Origin: Ga0077527 sp964533495
GTDB lineage: Bacteria; Pseudomonadota; Gammaproteobacteria; Burkholderiales; SG8-41
Direction of reading: 5' to 3'
DNA: 64,000 bases
Assembly (NCBI GenBank): GCA_964533495.1
Contig: CAZHJU010000012.1
Location: 1 to 64,000 of the forward strand
Below, one piece after another: positions 44,500 to 53,052 of this stretch. Each line of letters opens with the position of its first letter. Position 1 is the stretch's first letter. The notes beneath the pieces were generated by a model. That model had not been told where the DNA came from and did not search any database. It saw nothing but the letters and a program-made list of their open reading frames with translations. The translations under genes and the position numbers were made by a program.

Positions 44500-44844
44500 A
44501 TGAACGATTCACAGCCTCCACAGAATCCCCCCATATCCCCGCGGGCGCGCATGCAGGAATTGCTGGCCATACCGGACCGCAACCGCACCGACGCCGAGTG
44601 GGATGAACTCAACGAACTCGAGATCGCGCTCGCCTCGGGCAACCGCCCGGGCGCGCCGGAGCCGCAGAGCCGTCCCCTGCACCAGCGGCAGAATGCCGGT
44701 GGCCGCGGCCAGTCCGGCGGCCGGCCGCAGCAAGGCCAGGGTCAGGGCCAGAACAAGAATCCCGGCGGTGGCGGCGGCAAGAAGTTCCACAAACGCCCGG
44801 GCAAACGCCGCGGCGGTGGCGGCGGCCAGCAACAGCCGCAGTAA
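44500..44844 (+). CDS. Gly/Gln/Arg-rich low-complexity protein
   Basis: 114 residues. The first 55 form a short helical part (ARMQELLAIPDRNRTDAEWDELNELEIALASGN); the rest is Gly, Gln, Arg and Lys with GGRGQSGGRP, QGQGQGQN and KRPGKRRGGGGG runs, strongly basic. Such RGG-like tails often bind RNA. The reading frame has its own promoter and terminator, which supports it being real. Function unknown. Confidence 0.75.
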   Translation: MNDSQPPQNPPISPRARMQELLAIPDRNRTDAEWDELNELEIALASGNRPGAPEPQSRPLHQRQNAGGRGQSGGRPQQGQGQGQNKNPGGGGGKKFHKRPGKRRGGGGGQQQPQ

Positions 44845-44865
44845 GCCGCACTGAAGTCCGGCGAA

Positions 44866-44890
44866 GGCCGCGCGACATGCGCGGCCTTTT
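44866..44890 (+). terminator. Intrinsic terminator after the low-complexity gene
   Basis: GGCCGCGC-GACAT-GCGCGGCC, a perfect 8-bp stem, then four T. It starts 21 bases after the stop. Confidence 0.75.
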
Positions 44891-44962
44891 CATTTCCGCA
44901 GGGCGGGGCGAACCGATCGGGCTTGCCGCCGGGCTGCCGCGCAGGGCGCGGAGCCGCCGCCG

Positions 44963-45376
44963 TCAGTGCGCGCCGCCGGCCGGAAGCTCGGCCAGTTCGA
45001 TCAGGCAGTTTTCGGTGGCCGAGGGATCGAGGAAGGCGATGCGGCAGCCGGCGTGGCCGATGCGCGGTTTTTCGTCGAGCAGCGGAATGCCCTTCGCCTT
45101 TAGCTCGGCCAGCGCCTCGTCGATGTTCTCGACTTCCAGGCAGATGTGGTTGAGGCCGCCCTTGCCCTCGGCGATCAGCCTGGACTGCTTGCTGTCCGGC
45201 GTCAGCCCGGCGAGCAGTTCCACCATCGAGTCGCCCACCGGGAAGAGCGCCAGCCGCCGCGTCGCGTTGTCTTCCGTTCCGGCCAGCTTGATGCCGAAGC
45301 AGCCTTCCCACAGCCTGCGGCTTGCCTCCACGTCGCGAACGACGATGCCGACATGTTCGATGCGTTTGACTTTCAT
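44963..45376 (-). CDS. mce: Methylmalonyl-CoA epimerase
   Basis: 137 residues of the VOC fold. Metal and active-site features fit the epimerase: RIEHVGIVVRDVEASRRLWEGCFG (His), FPVGDSMVELLAGLTPDS (Glu), GGLNHICLEVENIDEALAELKAKGIPLLDEKPRIGHAGCRIAFLDP and the final LIELAE (Glu). It interconverts the two forms of methylmalonyl-CoA in propionate breakdown. GGGAGGAG precedes the ATG. The mutase is not in the window. Confidence 0.9.
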   Translation of the reverse strand: MKVKRIEHVGIVVRDVEASRRLWEGCFGIKLAGTEDNATRRLALFPVGDSMVELLAGLTPDSKQSRLIAEGKGGLNHICLEVENIDEALAELKAKGIPLLDEKPRIGHAGCRIAFLDPSATENCLIELAELPAGGAH

Positions 45377-45494
45377 GTGTCTCCTCCCGCATGGTGTCGC
45401 CCGGCATCATGCGCCGGGCAGGCCATGGACTCAAGCCCGCGGGGCGGGTCCGCTCCGGTGTAACATGACGCCACTCCAGGCCGCTCGAAGAGAC

Positions 45495-45920
45495 ATGTCC
45501 GCAAAAACGCAATCCGGGCCGCAGTGGCGCTCCACCGTGCCGCTGTACATCCACCTCGGCTTCATTCTCGACGCGCTCGACGACGGCCGCTCGCAGGTGC
45601 GGCTGGCGTTTCAGCCCCACCTCGGCAACAGCCGCGGCGAGGTCCATGGCGGCGCGGTTGCCGCGATCATCGACGCCGCGATGTCGCAGGCGGTGCGTTC
45701 ACTGGTGGACATGGAGATGGGCGTCGCCACCATGACCATGAATCTCAGTTACCTCGCGCCGGCAAAGGGCGAGATCGTCTGCCGCGGCACGGTGGTCAGG
45801 CGCGGACGCAGTATCATGTTCACCGAAGCCGAAGTCGTCGGGGAGGACGGCGAGACCGCCTGCCGCGCCAGCGCGAGCTATCGTGTTCTGCCGAAGACCG
45901 TGTACGAAAAAAAGCAGTAG
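45495..45920 (+). CDS. PaaI-family hotdog thioesterase
   Basis: 141 residues from ATG 45495, hotdog fold of the acyl-CoA thioesterase PaaI group: VRLAFQPHLGNSRGEVHGGAVAAIIDAAMSQAV, with the HGG turn and active-site Asp, then MNLSYLAPAKGEIVCRGTVVRRGRSIMFTEAEV. It probably releases CoA from an acyl or aryl ester. A deacetylase gene follows after 48 bases. Confidence 0.88.
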   Translation: MSAKTQSGPQWRSTVPLYIHLGFILDALDDGRSQVRLAFQPHLGNSRGEVHGGAVAAIIDAAMSQAVRSLVDMEMGVATMTMNLSYLAPAKGEIVCRGTVVRRGRSIMFTEAEVVGEDGETACRASASYRVLPKTVYEKKQ

Positions 45921-45968
45921 CCATCACGACGGAAACGGCGCAATGCCGCCATTGAACGGAGGATTTGC

Positions 45969-46847
45969 ATGAGTTCGCTCGACATCCATGCCGGCGCCAC
46001 GGAGACGCCGGCACCGCCGGATTTCCGCTGGCCCGGCGGCAAGCGCATCGCGGTGTTTTTCCGGGTTTCCTTCGAATGGTGGTCCGACGGCAAATGGCCG
46101 GGCATCGGCCCCATGGGCAATCCGCTGAAACCCGGCGTGCCCGACCTCAACGCCGTCGGCTGGGCCGAGTACGGCCACCGCCGCGGCATCCATCGCATCC
46201 TCGACGTGCTCGGGCGCCAGGAGGTCAAGGCCACGATCAACGTCAGCGGCATCATGGCCGAGCGTTATCCGGAGATCGTGCGGCGGATCACCGACGAAGG
46301 GCATGAAATCGTCGCCCATTCCTACACCATGGACATGATTCCCTGTTACCTGTCCGAGGAGGAGGAACGCGCCAACATCGTGCACACGACCGGATTGATC
46401 GAACGCGCGACCGGCGTCCGTCCGCGCGGCTGGATCAGCCCGCGCAGCACGCCGGGGCTGCGCTCGCCGCGCCTGCTGGCCGAAGCCGGCTACGAATGGC
46501 ACGGCGACACGCTGAACGACGACCTGCCGTACCTGGTCGATTTCGGCGACCGCTCGATTGTCGCGTTTCCCAACAACACCGAGGTCAACGACCTGCCGCT
46601 GTACATGCGCCACGGCAATGCGCCGAAGGTCATGCTGGAAATCTTCGAGCACTGGCTCGACTGCGCCCGCCACCGCGAGACCGGTCCGGTGCGCATGGAT
46701 CCCGCGATCCACACCCACGTCTTCGGCCGCTCGCCCGGCCTGTTCGTCTACGAGGACATCATCAAGGCGGCGAAGGCCGCCGACGACGTGTGGATCGGCA
46801 CCCGCTCGGTGGCGGTCGACCACTTCAGGCGCGCGATCGGCCGCTAG
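45969..46847 (+). CDS. Polysaccharide deacetylase-family protein (PuuE-like)
   Basis: 292 residues of the NodB/polysaccharide deacetylase fold. Metal-site pieces are seen in KATINVSGIMAERYPEIV and GHEIVAHSYTMDM (the H-S-Y in place of the standard H-S/T-x3-H), with WISPRSTPG and HTHVFGRSPG later. Missing the usual first Asp of canonical deacetylases, it is closer to the cytoplasmic allantoinase-like (PuuE) branch. No signal peptide. It leads a run with two TctC genes. Substrate unknown. Confidence 0.82.
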   Translation: MSSLDIHAGATETPAPPDFRWPGGKRIAVFFRVSFEWWSDGKWPGIGPMGNPLKPGVPDLNAVGWAEYGHRRGIHRILDVLGRQEVKATINVSGIMAERYPEIVRRITDEGHEIVAHSYTMDMIPCYLSEEEERANIVHTTGLIERATGVRPRGWISPRSTPGLRSPRLLAEAGYEWHGDTLNDDLPYLVDFGDRSIVAFPNNTEVNDLPLYMRHGNAPKVMLEIFEHWLDCARHRETGPVRMDPAIHTHVFGRSPGLFVYEDIIKAAKAADDVWIGTRSVAVDHFRRAIGR

Positions 46848-46891
46848 CGATTTCGCAATACCAATAACGACCGCAACCGAGGAGAATCCCG

Positions 46892-47887
46892 ATGCCAATG
46901 CCCAAGTCCGTCCTGCACATCGCATGCGCCGTCATCGCCGCCGCCGCGGTCGTCCCGGCCGCAGCGCAGCGTCCGGCGGCCGATCCCGCCGCTGGTTTTC
47001 CGAGCCGGCCGATCCGCATGATCGTGCCTTTCGCGCCGCAGGGACCGAACGACCAGCTGGCGCGCATGGTCGGCATCAAGCTGACCGAAGCCTGGGGCCA
47101 GCAGGTCGTCGTCGACAACCGTCCGGGCGCCGGCACCGTCATCGGCACCGAACTCGCGGTGCGCGCGCCGGCCGACGGCCACACGATGCTGATGATTTCG
47201 ACGAGCACCGCGGTCAATCCCGTGCTCCGCAGCAAGCTGCCCTATGACACGGCAAAGGAACTGCAGCCGCTGATCAATCTTGCGGTGTCGCCGAATATCC
47301 TGGTCACTCACCCGTCGGTGCAGGCAAAGAACATCGCGGAGCTGCTGGCGCTGGCCAAGGCCAAACCGGGGGAGATCACCTATGCTTCCGGCGGCACCGG
47401 CGCAGCGACCCACCTCGCCGGCGAACTGCTGGCCGGCATGGGCGGCGTCAAGATGACCCATGTGCCTTACAAGGGCGCCGGTCCGGCGACCCTCGACCTG
47501 CTGGGCGGACGCGTCTCGTGGATGTTCGGGACGATCCTGCCGACGCTGCCCCATGTGCGCGCCGGCAAGCTGCGCGCCCTGGGCATCAGCTCGCTCAAGC
47601 GCGCGCCGACGTTGCCGGATGTTCCGGCGATCGCCGAGACGCTGCCGGGGTTCGAGGCGCTGTCGTTCTACGGCATTGGCGTGCCGGTGGGCGTTCCGCG
47701 GCCGGTGCTGGCAAAACTCAATACCGGGATCGCGCGCATCATCGCCATGCCGGAGATGCGAGAGCAACTGCGCCAGCAGGGCGCCGAAGCGGTCGGCAAC
47801 AGCCAGGCCGAGTTCACCGCGTTTTTCCAGGCGGAAACGACCAAGTGGGCCAAGGTCATCCGGGATGCCGGCATCAAGGCCGACTGA
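46892..47887 (+). CDS. TctC/Bug-family periplasmic binding protein (4)
   Basis: 331 residues with signal peptide MPMPKSVLHIACAVIAAAAVVPAAAQ, then FPSRPIRMIVPFAPQGPNDQLARMVG and VVDNRPGAGTVIGTELAV. The ATG has a GAGGAG ribosome site. It lies 44 bases after the deacetylase gene and is followed by another binding protein of the same family, so the pair may serve related ligands. Confidence 0.92.
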   Translation: MPMPKSVLHIACAVIAAAAVVPAAAQRPAADPAAGFPSRPIRMIVPFAPQGPNDQLARMVGIKLTEAWGQQVVVDNRPGAGTVIGTELAVRAPADGHTMLMISTSTAVNPVLRSKLPYDTAKELQPLINLAVSPNILVTHPSVQAKNIAELLALAKAKPGEITYASGGTGAATHLAGELLAGMGGVKMTHVPYKGAGPATLDLLGGRVSWMFGTILPTLPHVRAGKLRALGISSLKRAPTLPDVPAIAETLPGFEALSFYGIGVPVGVPRPVLAKLNTGIARIIAMPEMREQLRQQGAEAVGNSQAEFTAFFQAETTKWAKVIRDAGIKAD

Positions 47888-47940
47888 ACGGCATGACGCG
47901 AATTTCCGACCAACCAACCGATCGATCTGACGGGATTCCC

Positions 47941-48945
47941 ATGAATCTGATGAACACCCTGTTGTCCGCCGGCCGCTGCGTTCTGGCGGGTTTTGCCATC
48001 GTCGTTGCCGGCTTCGCGCCGGCGCGTGCCGCCGAGGACCCGGCGAAATATCCGTCCAAGGCCATACGTTTCATCGTGCCGTTTCCGCCCGGCGGCGGCA
48101 ACGACACCATCGCGCGCCTGGTCGGCCAGCAGATGGCCGCCAGTTTGGGCCAGCAGGTGACGATCGACAACCGGCCGGGTGCCGCCGGCGCGCTCGGCGC
48201 GCAGCTCGCGGCGGGTTCCCCCGCCGACGGCTACACGATATTCCTCGCCGGCGTGGGCAGTCATGGCCTCAATCCGAACCTCACCAAAAAGCCCCTGTAT
48301 GACCCGGTCCGGGATTTTGACGCGATCAGCCTGATCGCCTCGGCGCCGCTGCTGGTGGTGGTGCACCCCTCGTTGCCGGTGAAATCGGTCAGGGATCTCA
48401 TCGCGCTGGCGAAAGCCAGGCCCGGCATCATCAACTACGCGTCCAACGGCGCCGGAGGCTCCTCGCACATGGCGGTGGAGTTGTTCGACATGATGGCCGG
48501 CACGCGGATGACGCATATTCCGTACAAGGGCCTGGGGCCCGCGCTGACCGAGCTGATGGCCGGCGAAGTGCAGGTGATGTTCTCCAGCGCGGTGGCGATG
48601 CTGCCGCAGGTCAAGGCGGGGCGGCTGCGCGCGATCGCGATGACCGGCAACAAGCGTTCGGCGGCGATCCCCGATATCCCGACCGTGGCGGAAGCGGGCC
48701 TCAAGGGGTACGAAACCGGTTCCTGGTATGGCGTGGTGGCGCCGGCCGGCACGCCGAAACATGCGATCGACAAACTGTCGGCCGAGATCATCCGCATCAC
48801 CAAATCGCCCCAGGTCACCAACAAGCTGGTTGGCGAGGCGGTGATCCCGGTGGGCAGCACGCCGGCCGAGTTTTCAGCTTATATCCAGTCCGAGATCTCG
48901 CGCTGGGGCAAGGTGATCAAGCAGGCGAAAATCCAGCCGAACTAG
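47941..48945 (+). CDS. TctC/Bug-family periplasmic binding protein (5)
   Basis: 334 residues. Signal peptide MNTLLSAGRCVLAGFAIVVAGFAPARA, mature part YPSKAIRFIVPFPPGGGNDTIARLVGQQ and TIDNRPGAAGALGAQLAAG. Second of a tandem pair, 53 bases after the first; the two proteins differ enough that this is an old duplication or separate recruitment. Confidence 0.92.
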   Translation: MNLMNTLLSAGRCVLAGFAIVVAGFAPARAAEDPAKYPSKAIRFIVPFPPGGGNDTIARLVGQQMAASLGQQVTIDNRPGAAGALGAQLAAGSPADGYTIFLAGVGSHGLNPNLTKKPLYDPVRDFDAISLIASAPLLVVVHPSLPVKSVRDLIALAKARPGIINYASNGAGGSSHMAVELFDMMAGTRMTHIPYKGLGPALTELMAGEVQVMFSSAVAMLPQVKAGRLRAIAMTGNKRSAAIPDIPTVAEAGLKGYETGSWYGVVAPAGTPKHAIDKLSAEIIRITKSPQVTNKLVGEAVIPVGSTPAEFSAYIQSEISRWGKVIKQAKIQPN

Positions 48946-48963
48946 CGGGCGGGCGGCGATGAC

Positions 48964-48998
48964 CCGGGGCGCATTGGCCCCGGCGACGTTTATTTTTC
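48964..48998 (+). terminator. Terminator between convergent TctC (5) and CMD genes
   Basis: CCGGGGC-GCATTG-GCCCCGG stem, then CGACG and TTTATTTTT. It lies 18 bases after the TctC stop; the T tract overlaps the end of the convergent gene. Confidence 0.5.
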
Positions 48999-49628
48999 CA
49001 GCGGCGGCAGGGGCAGCGGCGTGCCCGGCGGCACGGGGGTGCGATCGACGTTCAGGCACATCGACACCAGCACGTAGAAGCCGTTGACCGAAATCAGGTC
49101 GACCACGCCGCGTTCCCCGAAACGCGCCACGGCGCGCGCGTACAGCGCGTCGCCGACGCCCTGGGTTTCCTGCAGCTCGCGTGAGAATTCGTAGACCAGC
49201 GTTTCGTCGGCATCCATGCCTTCCGGATGCCGGCCCTGCGCGATGGCCTCGGCGATCTTCGGATCGAGCCCGCCTTCCAGCGCCAGCTTGTGATGGGCGA
49301 CCCATTCGTACTGCGAGGTCCAGTTGCGCGCGGTGATCAGGATCGCCAGCTCATTGAGCTTGCCCGACAGCGAACTGCGGAAGCGGATTTCCTCGCCGAG
49401 CTGCTGCACCAGGTCGCCGATGCCGGGGCTGCGCAGCCAGACGTTGAACGGCCCGCCCAGCGGCCCGGGCTTCGATGCGCCGGAGCTGGCGAGTTTCGCG
49501 CGCGGTCCGGACTTGATGGCCTCGCTCAGCGTTTTTTGTTCGGGTGTCAGGTCTTCCAGCGGAATCAGCCGGAAGCGGCGGGTGTCGGCGTTGCCGTCTT
49601 TCGGCGAGCTCGTTTTCGGAGTGTCCAT
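48990..49628 (-). CDS. Carboxymuconolactone decarboxylase-family protein
   Basis: 212 residues with the all-helical CMD/AhpD-like fold, for example LSGKLNELAILITARNWTSQYEWVAHHKLALEGGLD and GERGVVDLISVNGFYVLVSMCLNV. The AhpD C-x2-C pair is absent, so it is not a peroxidase partner of that type; members next to TctC genes are common in Burkholderiales and mostly uncharacterised. It is divergent from TctC (6). Confidence 0.87.
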   Translation of the reverse strand: MDTPKTSSPKDGNADTRRFRLIPLEDLTPEQKTLSEAIKSGPRAKLASSGASKPGPLGGPFNVWLRSPGIGDLVQQLGEEIRFRSSLSGKLNELAILITARNWTSQYEWVAHHKLALEGGLDPKIAEAIAQGRHPEGMDADETLVYEFSRELQETQGVGDALYARAVARFGERGVVDLISVNGFYVLVSMCLNVDRTPVPPGTPLPLPPLEK

Positions 49629-49730
49629 CGTCGATCCTAGCGGGAAATCCGGAAATTAACATGAACGCAAGATTCCGGTGCTAGGATGCGACCCTCGATC
49701 CCGTTTCCAACCCTGCCGGCAATCCACATC

Positions 49731-50723
49731 ATGACAATCCCGTTCCGTACCGTTCTTGCGCGCCGGCTGGCGCTCGTTCCCTGTGTTTCCCTTGCGGCGA
49801 TGCTCGTGGCGCCGCTGGCCGCGACCGCGCAGGCCTTTCCGTCCAAGCCGGTTCGCATCGTGGTGCCTGCCGCGCCCGGCGGCGGCACCGACATCCTCGC
49901 GCGCCTGCTCGCTCCGGAACTCAACAAGCAGTTCGGGCAGCAGATCGTCATCGAGAACCGGGCCGGCGGCGCGACCATGATCGGCACCGAATTCGTCGCG
50001 CGTTCCGCGCCCGACGGCCATACGATGGTCATCGCGACGACACCGCACGCGATCAATCCGACGCTCTACAAGAAGCTGCCCTTCGATCCGGTGAAGGATT
50101 TCACGATGATCAGCCAGCTCGGCCTGACCACCACCGTGCTGGTGGTGCATCCCTCACTGCCGGTCAGGAACGTCAGGGAATTCATCGCGCTCGCCAAATC
50201 GAAGCCCGGGCAACTCACGGCCGGCACCGCCGCCGGCAACTCGGCCTATCTGGCGGTCGAGATGCTGAAGACCATGGCGAAGATCGACGCGCTGAACATT
50301 CCGTACAAGGGTGCCGGCCAGGCGCTGAGCGATCTCGTCGCCGGCCACATCCAGTTTCAGGTGAACACCCTGCTGGCCGCGAAGCCGTTCATCGAGGCCG
50401 GACGCCTGCGCGCGATCGGCGTGTGCAGCGCGACGCGCTCGGCGGCGCTGCCCGGGGTGCAGGCCATCGGCGAGACGCTGGCGGGCTTCAATACCAGCGG
50501 CTGGTACGCCCTGCTGGGTCCGGCGAACCTCCCGCGGGAAACCACGCTGCGCATCCACGACGGTTTCGCCAAGGCACTGCGTACGCCGGAAATCACCAAT
50601 CGTCTCGCGCAGCAGGGCGTCGAAGTGCTCGCCGGCACACCCGACGAGCTGGCGAAGGTCATGCCGCTGGAAATCAGGAAGTGGGGCGACGTGGTCCGTT
50701 CTTCGGGAGCGACGCCCGGCTGA
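49731..50723 (+). CDS. TctC/Bug-family periplasmic binding protein (6)
   Basis: 330 residues from ATG 49731, which gives a normal signal peptide (FRTVLARRLALVPCVSLAAMLVAPLAATAQ); an ATG at 49686 would add 15 residues before it. Mature part FPSKPVRIVVPAAPGGGTDILARLLAPEL and IENRAGGATMIGTEFVA. The divergent CMD gene may belong to the same catabolic step. Confidence 0.92.
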   Translation: MTIPFRTVLARRLALVPCVSLAAMLVAPLAATAQAFPSKPVRIVVPAAPGGGTDILARLLAPELNKQFGQQIVIENRAGGATMIGTEFVARSAPDGHTMVIATTPHAINPTLYKKLPFDPVKDFTMISQLGLTTTVLVVHPSLPVRNVREFIALAKSKPGQLTAGTAAGNSAYLAVEMLKTMAKIDALNIPYKGAGQALSDLVAGHIQFQVNTLLAAKPFIEAGRLRAIGVCSATRSAALPGVQAIGETLAGFNTSGWYALLGPANLPRETTLRIHDGFAKALRTPEITNRLAQQGVEVLAGTPDELAKVMPLEIRKWGDVVRSSGATPG

Positions 50724-50748
50724 GCGCCGCGCGGTTGATCGGGGTGAG

Positions 50749-51201
50749 TCAGAAGCCGCGGTACTTTTCCGATTCCAGCAGGCGCCCGATTTCCGCGCGC
50801 AGTTCGGCGATGTCGTCGGCGCTCAGCGGTTCCAGGTCGCCCATTTCCTTCCTGAAGGCTTCGCGCGTCGGCGGAAACGCCAGTGCGTGGCCCCAGGGCT
50901 GCAGCGTCGCGCCGCGTGCGCGGCCGTAGAGATGCACGTGCAGTTCGGCGCGCCAGTTGCCGTTGTCCTGATAATTGATGCGGCCGATGTCGATGCCCCT
51001 GCGTGAGAGCACGGTTTTCATCGCCTCGCCGCCGGCCATGGTCAGCTTGACCAGCTCGACCGCCTGTTCCGGCGACAGCTGCGTGCGGTCCTCCACCGCG
51101 ATCTTCGGATTGATGACGATGTGGCCGCCGTCGCCGCGCGACACGTGCGGCTGGTCCAGGGTTTTCAGGACGAAATGACGGGCTTCGTAGATCAGGGCCA
51201 T
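50749..51201 (-). CDS. HIT-like domain protein
   Basis: 150 residues of the HIT superfamily (nucleotide hydrolases and transferases). The triad region reads ELHVHLYGRARG, so the third His of H-x-H-x-H is Tyr, and GGHIVINPK is the start of the fold. It may have lost or changed hydrolase activity. It converges on TctC (6) and overlaps no gene; a membrane protein gene lies one base upstream. Confidence 0.78.
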   Translation of the reverse strand: MALIYEARHFVLKTLDQPHVSRGDGGHIVINPKIAVEDRTQLSPEQAVELVKLTMAGGEAMKTVLSRRGIDIGRINYQDNGNWRAELHVHLYGRARGATLQPWGHALAFPPTREAFRKEMGDLEPLSADDIAELRAEIGRLLESEKYRGF

Positions 51202-51202
51202 G

Positions 51203-51955
51203 TTATGACTGTTCGTCCATCTTCTGACGATCTTCTTTTTTCAGCAGCTCACCATAAGATAGCGACAGTGCAGTGACTGCGAAAACGGTGGAGGCGCAGG
51301 CGATGAACGTCAATACAAAATTCTTCAGGAGGGTTCCGCCGTCTCTGCTTGCGAGGTCAAGTATTTCCGAAATGGCCCAGGGCGTTATCCCGACAATGAA
51401 AACAAGTCGCCAGCCATTTGCTCTTGTTTGCCGCCACGCCGATTGTAAATTCATGTTTTGATCGATCGCAATGGCAGGAAAAATTACACTTATGCGTGCG
51501 AACAGATAAATCAGCATTCCCAAAATAATGAAGATTCCCGCACTGAACGGTTTAAGGCTTTTTGTATCCATAAACGCATTCGAGATGCCGGTGAGCAACG
51601 TCAGGGAGCCGATAACGGAGACGAGGAAAATAAGCACAATTGCCAATATCCAGAGAAAAAATCTCATTTCTCTTTTTGACCATATCGGGACCGCCCACAA
51701 GAAGGGAGGATTTTCTTCAAGAAGAACCAGCCGGTGACACCTGACGGCAAAAATAGAAAAAGCGGCCATTTGAATTATTGTAAGTAGAAGGCCTGCGGGA
51801 GCGGATAACAATGTTTTGGTTTGTTGTTCAATCAGGCCCAGTAGAAGTAGCACGGAAATCGGTATGGCTAATACGCGACCGAAAGTACGTCGGTTCACCC
51901 AGGGAACAATAAAGGCTCCAGAAATAACTCTGCCGATATTGAGCGGGCTTGCCAT
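51203..51955 (-). CDS. Multi-spanning membrane protein, unknown
   Basis: 250 residues with about six hydrophobic helices and a short charged tail (LLKKEDRQKMDEQS). The coding sequence is clearly less GC-rich than both neighbours, with many A/T third positions and Ile, Phe and Lys codons rare elsewhere here. This points to recent acquisition. No family recognised; the general look (SAWRQTRANGWRLVFIVGITPWAISEI) resembles DUF-type glycerophosphoryl/YciC-like membrane proteins but I cannot assign it. Confidence 0.7.
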   Translation of the reverse strand: MASPLNIGRVISGAFIVPWVNRRTFGRVLAIPISVLLLLGLIEQQTKTLLSAPAGLLLTIIQMAAFSIFAVRCHRLVLLEENPPFLWAVPIWSKREMRFFLWILAIVLIFLVSVIGSLTLLTGISNAFMDTKSLKPFSAGIFIILGMLIYLFARISVIFPAIAIDQNMNLQSAWRQTRANGWRLVFIVGITPWAISEILDLASRDGGTLLKNFVLTFIACASTVFAVTALSLSYGELLKKEDRQKMDEQS

Positions 51956-51970
51956 TTTGACAATATCCCT

Positions 51971-53029
51971 TCAGTCCTTCAGCGAGAACCCCAGTCCCGC
52001 CGCCGCCGGGACATGCAGCATGCCGTCGCGGAATTCCGGCTCGCTGGCGAAACGCTCGCGCAGCGCGCCGTGCGCGCCGTGCACTTCCAGCATGCCGCCG
52101 TGGGCGTGGCCGGCCATCACCGGCAGGTTCGCCGCCTCGAAGCCGCCAGCGCCGGTCACCGGCACGCCGTGCGCCTCGGCCAGCGCGAGGATGCGCAGCA
52201 TCGCGCTGATGCCGCCGCAGAAGGCGGCGTTGGGCTGCAGCACGTCGAGCGCGCCGGCAGCCAGCGCGTCGCGGAACCAGGTGATCGACTGGATCATCTG
52301 GCCGGAGGCCAGCGGGACCGGCGTCGCGCGGCGCAGTTCGGCCAGCGCGGCAATGTCGTTGCCGCGCACCGGCTCCTCGAAGAACGCGATGTCGCAGTCG
52401 GCGACCAGCGCGGCCAGCCGTTTGGCCTCGGCCACCGTGAACGCGCAGTTGGCGTCGAGCATCAACGGCGCGTCGCCGATGGCCCCGCGCACCGCGCGGA
52501 TGCGCTGCGCGTCTTCGGCGAGGCTGCGCCCGGCGCCGACCAGGATCTTCGCGCCGTGGAAACCGGCGGCCAGGGCGGCCTTGCAGGCGTCGACCAGTTC
52601 GGTTTCGCTGAACGCCGGCATGCCCGCCGTGGCGTAGGCGGGCACGGCATCGCGGGCGCCGCCGATCAGCCGCGCCACCGGCAGCCCGAGCGCCTTGCCC
52701 CTGATGTCCCACAGCGCGAGGTCCAGTGCCGACATCGCCGACACGAACACGCCCGTGGCCTGGCGCGGATTGAACTGCTTCATCAGCTTCGCGGTGACGG
52801 CCTCGACGTCCAGCGGATCCATGTCCTTCGCCGCTGCGGCGATGCCGCCGTTGAGCAGATGCGCGACCTGGTCGGCGAGGAAGCGGCCGGTGACGCCTTC
52901 GCCGGACACGCCCTGGTCGGTGGTGACCCTGCAGCGGAGGAAGGTCAGGCTTTCGCGGCCGGCATAGGCGTCGGCGGCGCGGGCGGGTTTGATGTGTTCG
53001 ACGGCGGCGGTGATGTGTTCGATGCGCAT
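51971..53029 (-). CDS. Enolase superfamily, mandelate racemase/muconate lactonizing group
   Basis: 352 residues: N-terminal capping domain, then a TIM barrel. Expected metal ligands are Asp192 (MLDANCAF) and Glu218 (FFEEPV); the third ligand position reads ASGQ (Gln244) in place of the usual Glu or Asp. The catalytic K-x-K is reduced to a single Lys161 (GAKILVG), and no obvious His-Asp dyad follows (VTGAGGFE). The fold is sure; the reaction (racemase, dehydratase or cycloisomerase) is open and the site seems altered. Confidence 0.87.
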   Translation of the reverse strand: MRIEHITAAVEHIKPARAADAYAGRESLTFLRCRVTTDQGVSGEGVTGRFLADQVAHLLNGGIAAAAKDMDPLDVEAVTAKLMKQFNPRQATGVFVSAMSALDLALWDIRGKALGLPVARLIGGARDAVPAYATAGMPAFSETELVDACKAALAAGFHGAKILVGAGRSLAEDAQRIRAVRGAIGDAPLMLDANCAFTVAEAKRLAALVADCDIAFFEEPVRGNDIAALAELRRATPVPLASGQMIQSITWFRDALAAGALDVLQPNAAFCGGISAMLRILALAEAHGVPVTGAGGFEAANLPVMAGHAHGGMLEVHGAHGALRERFASEPEFRDGMLHVPAAAGLGFSLKD

Positions 53030-53052
53030 GGGATTCCGTGGGTGCTGCGGGT

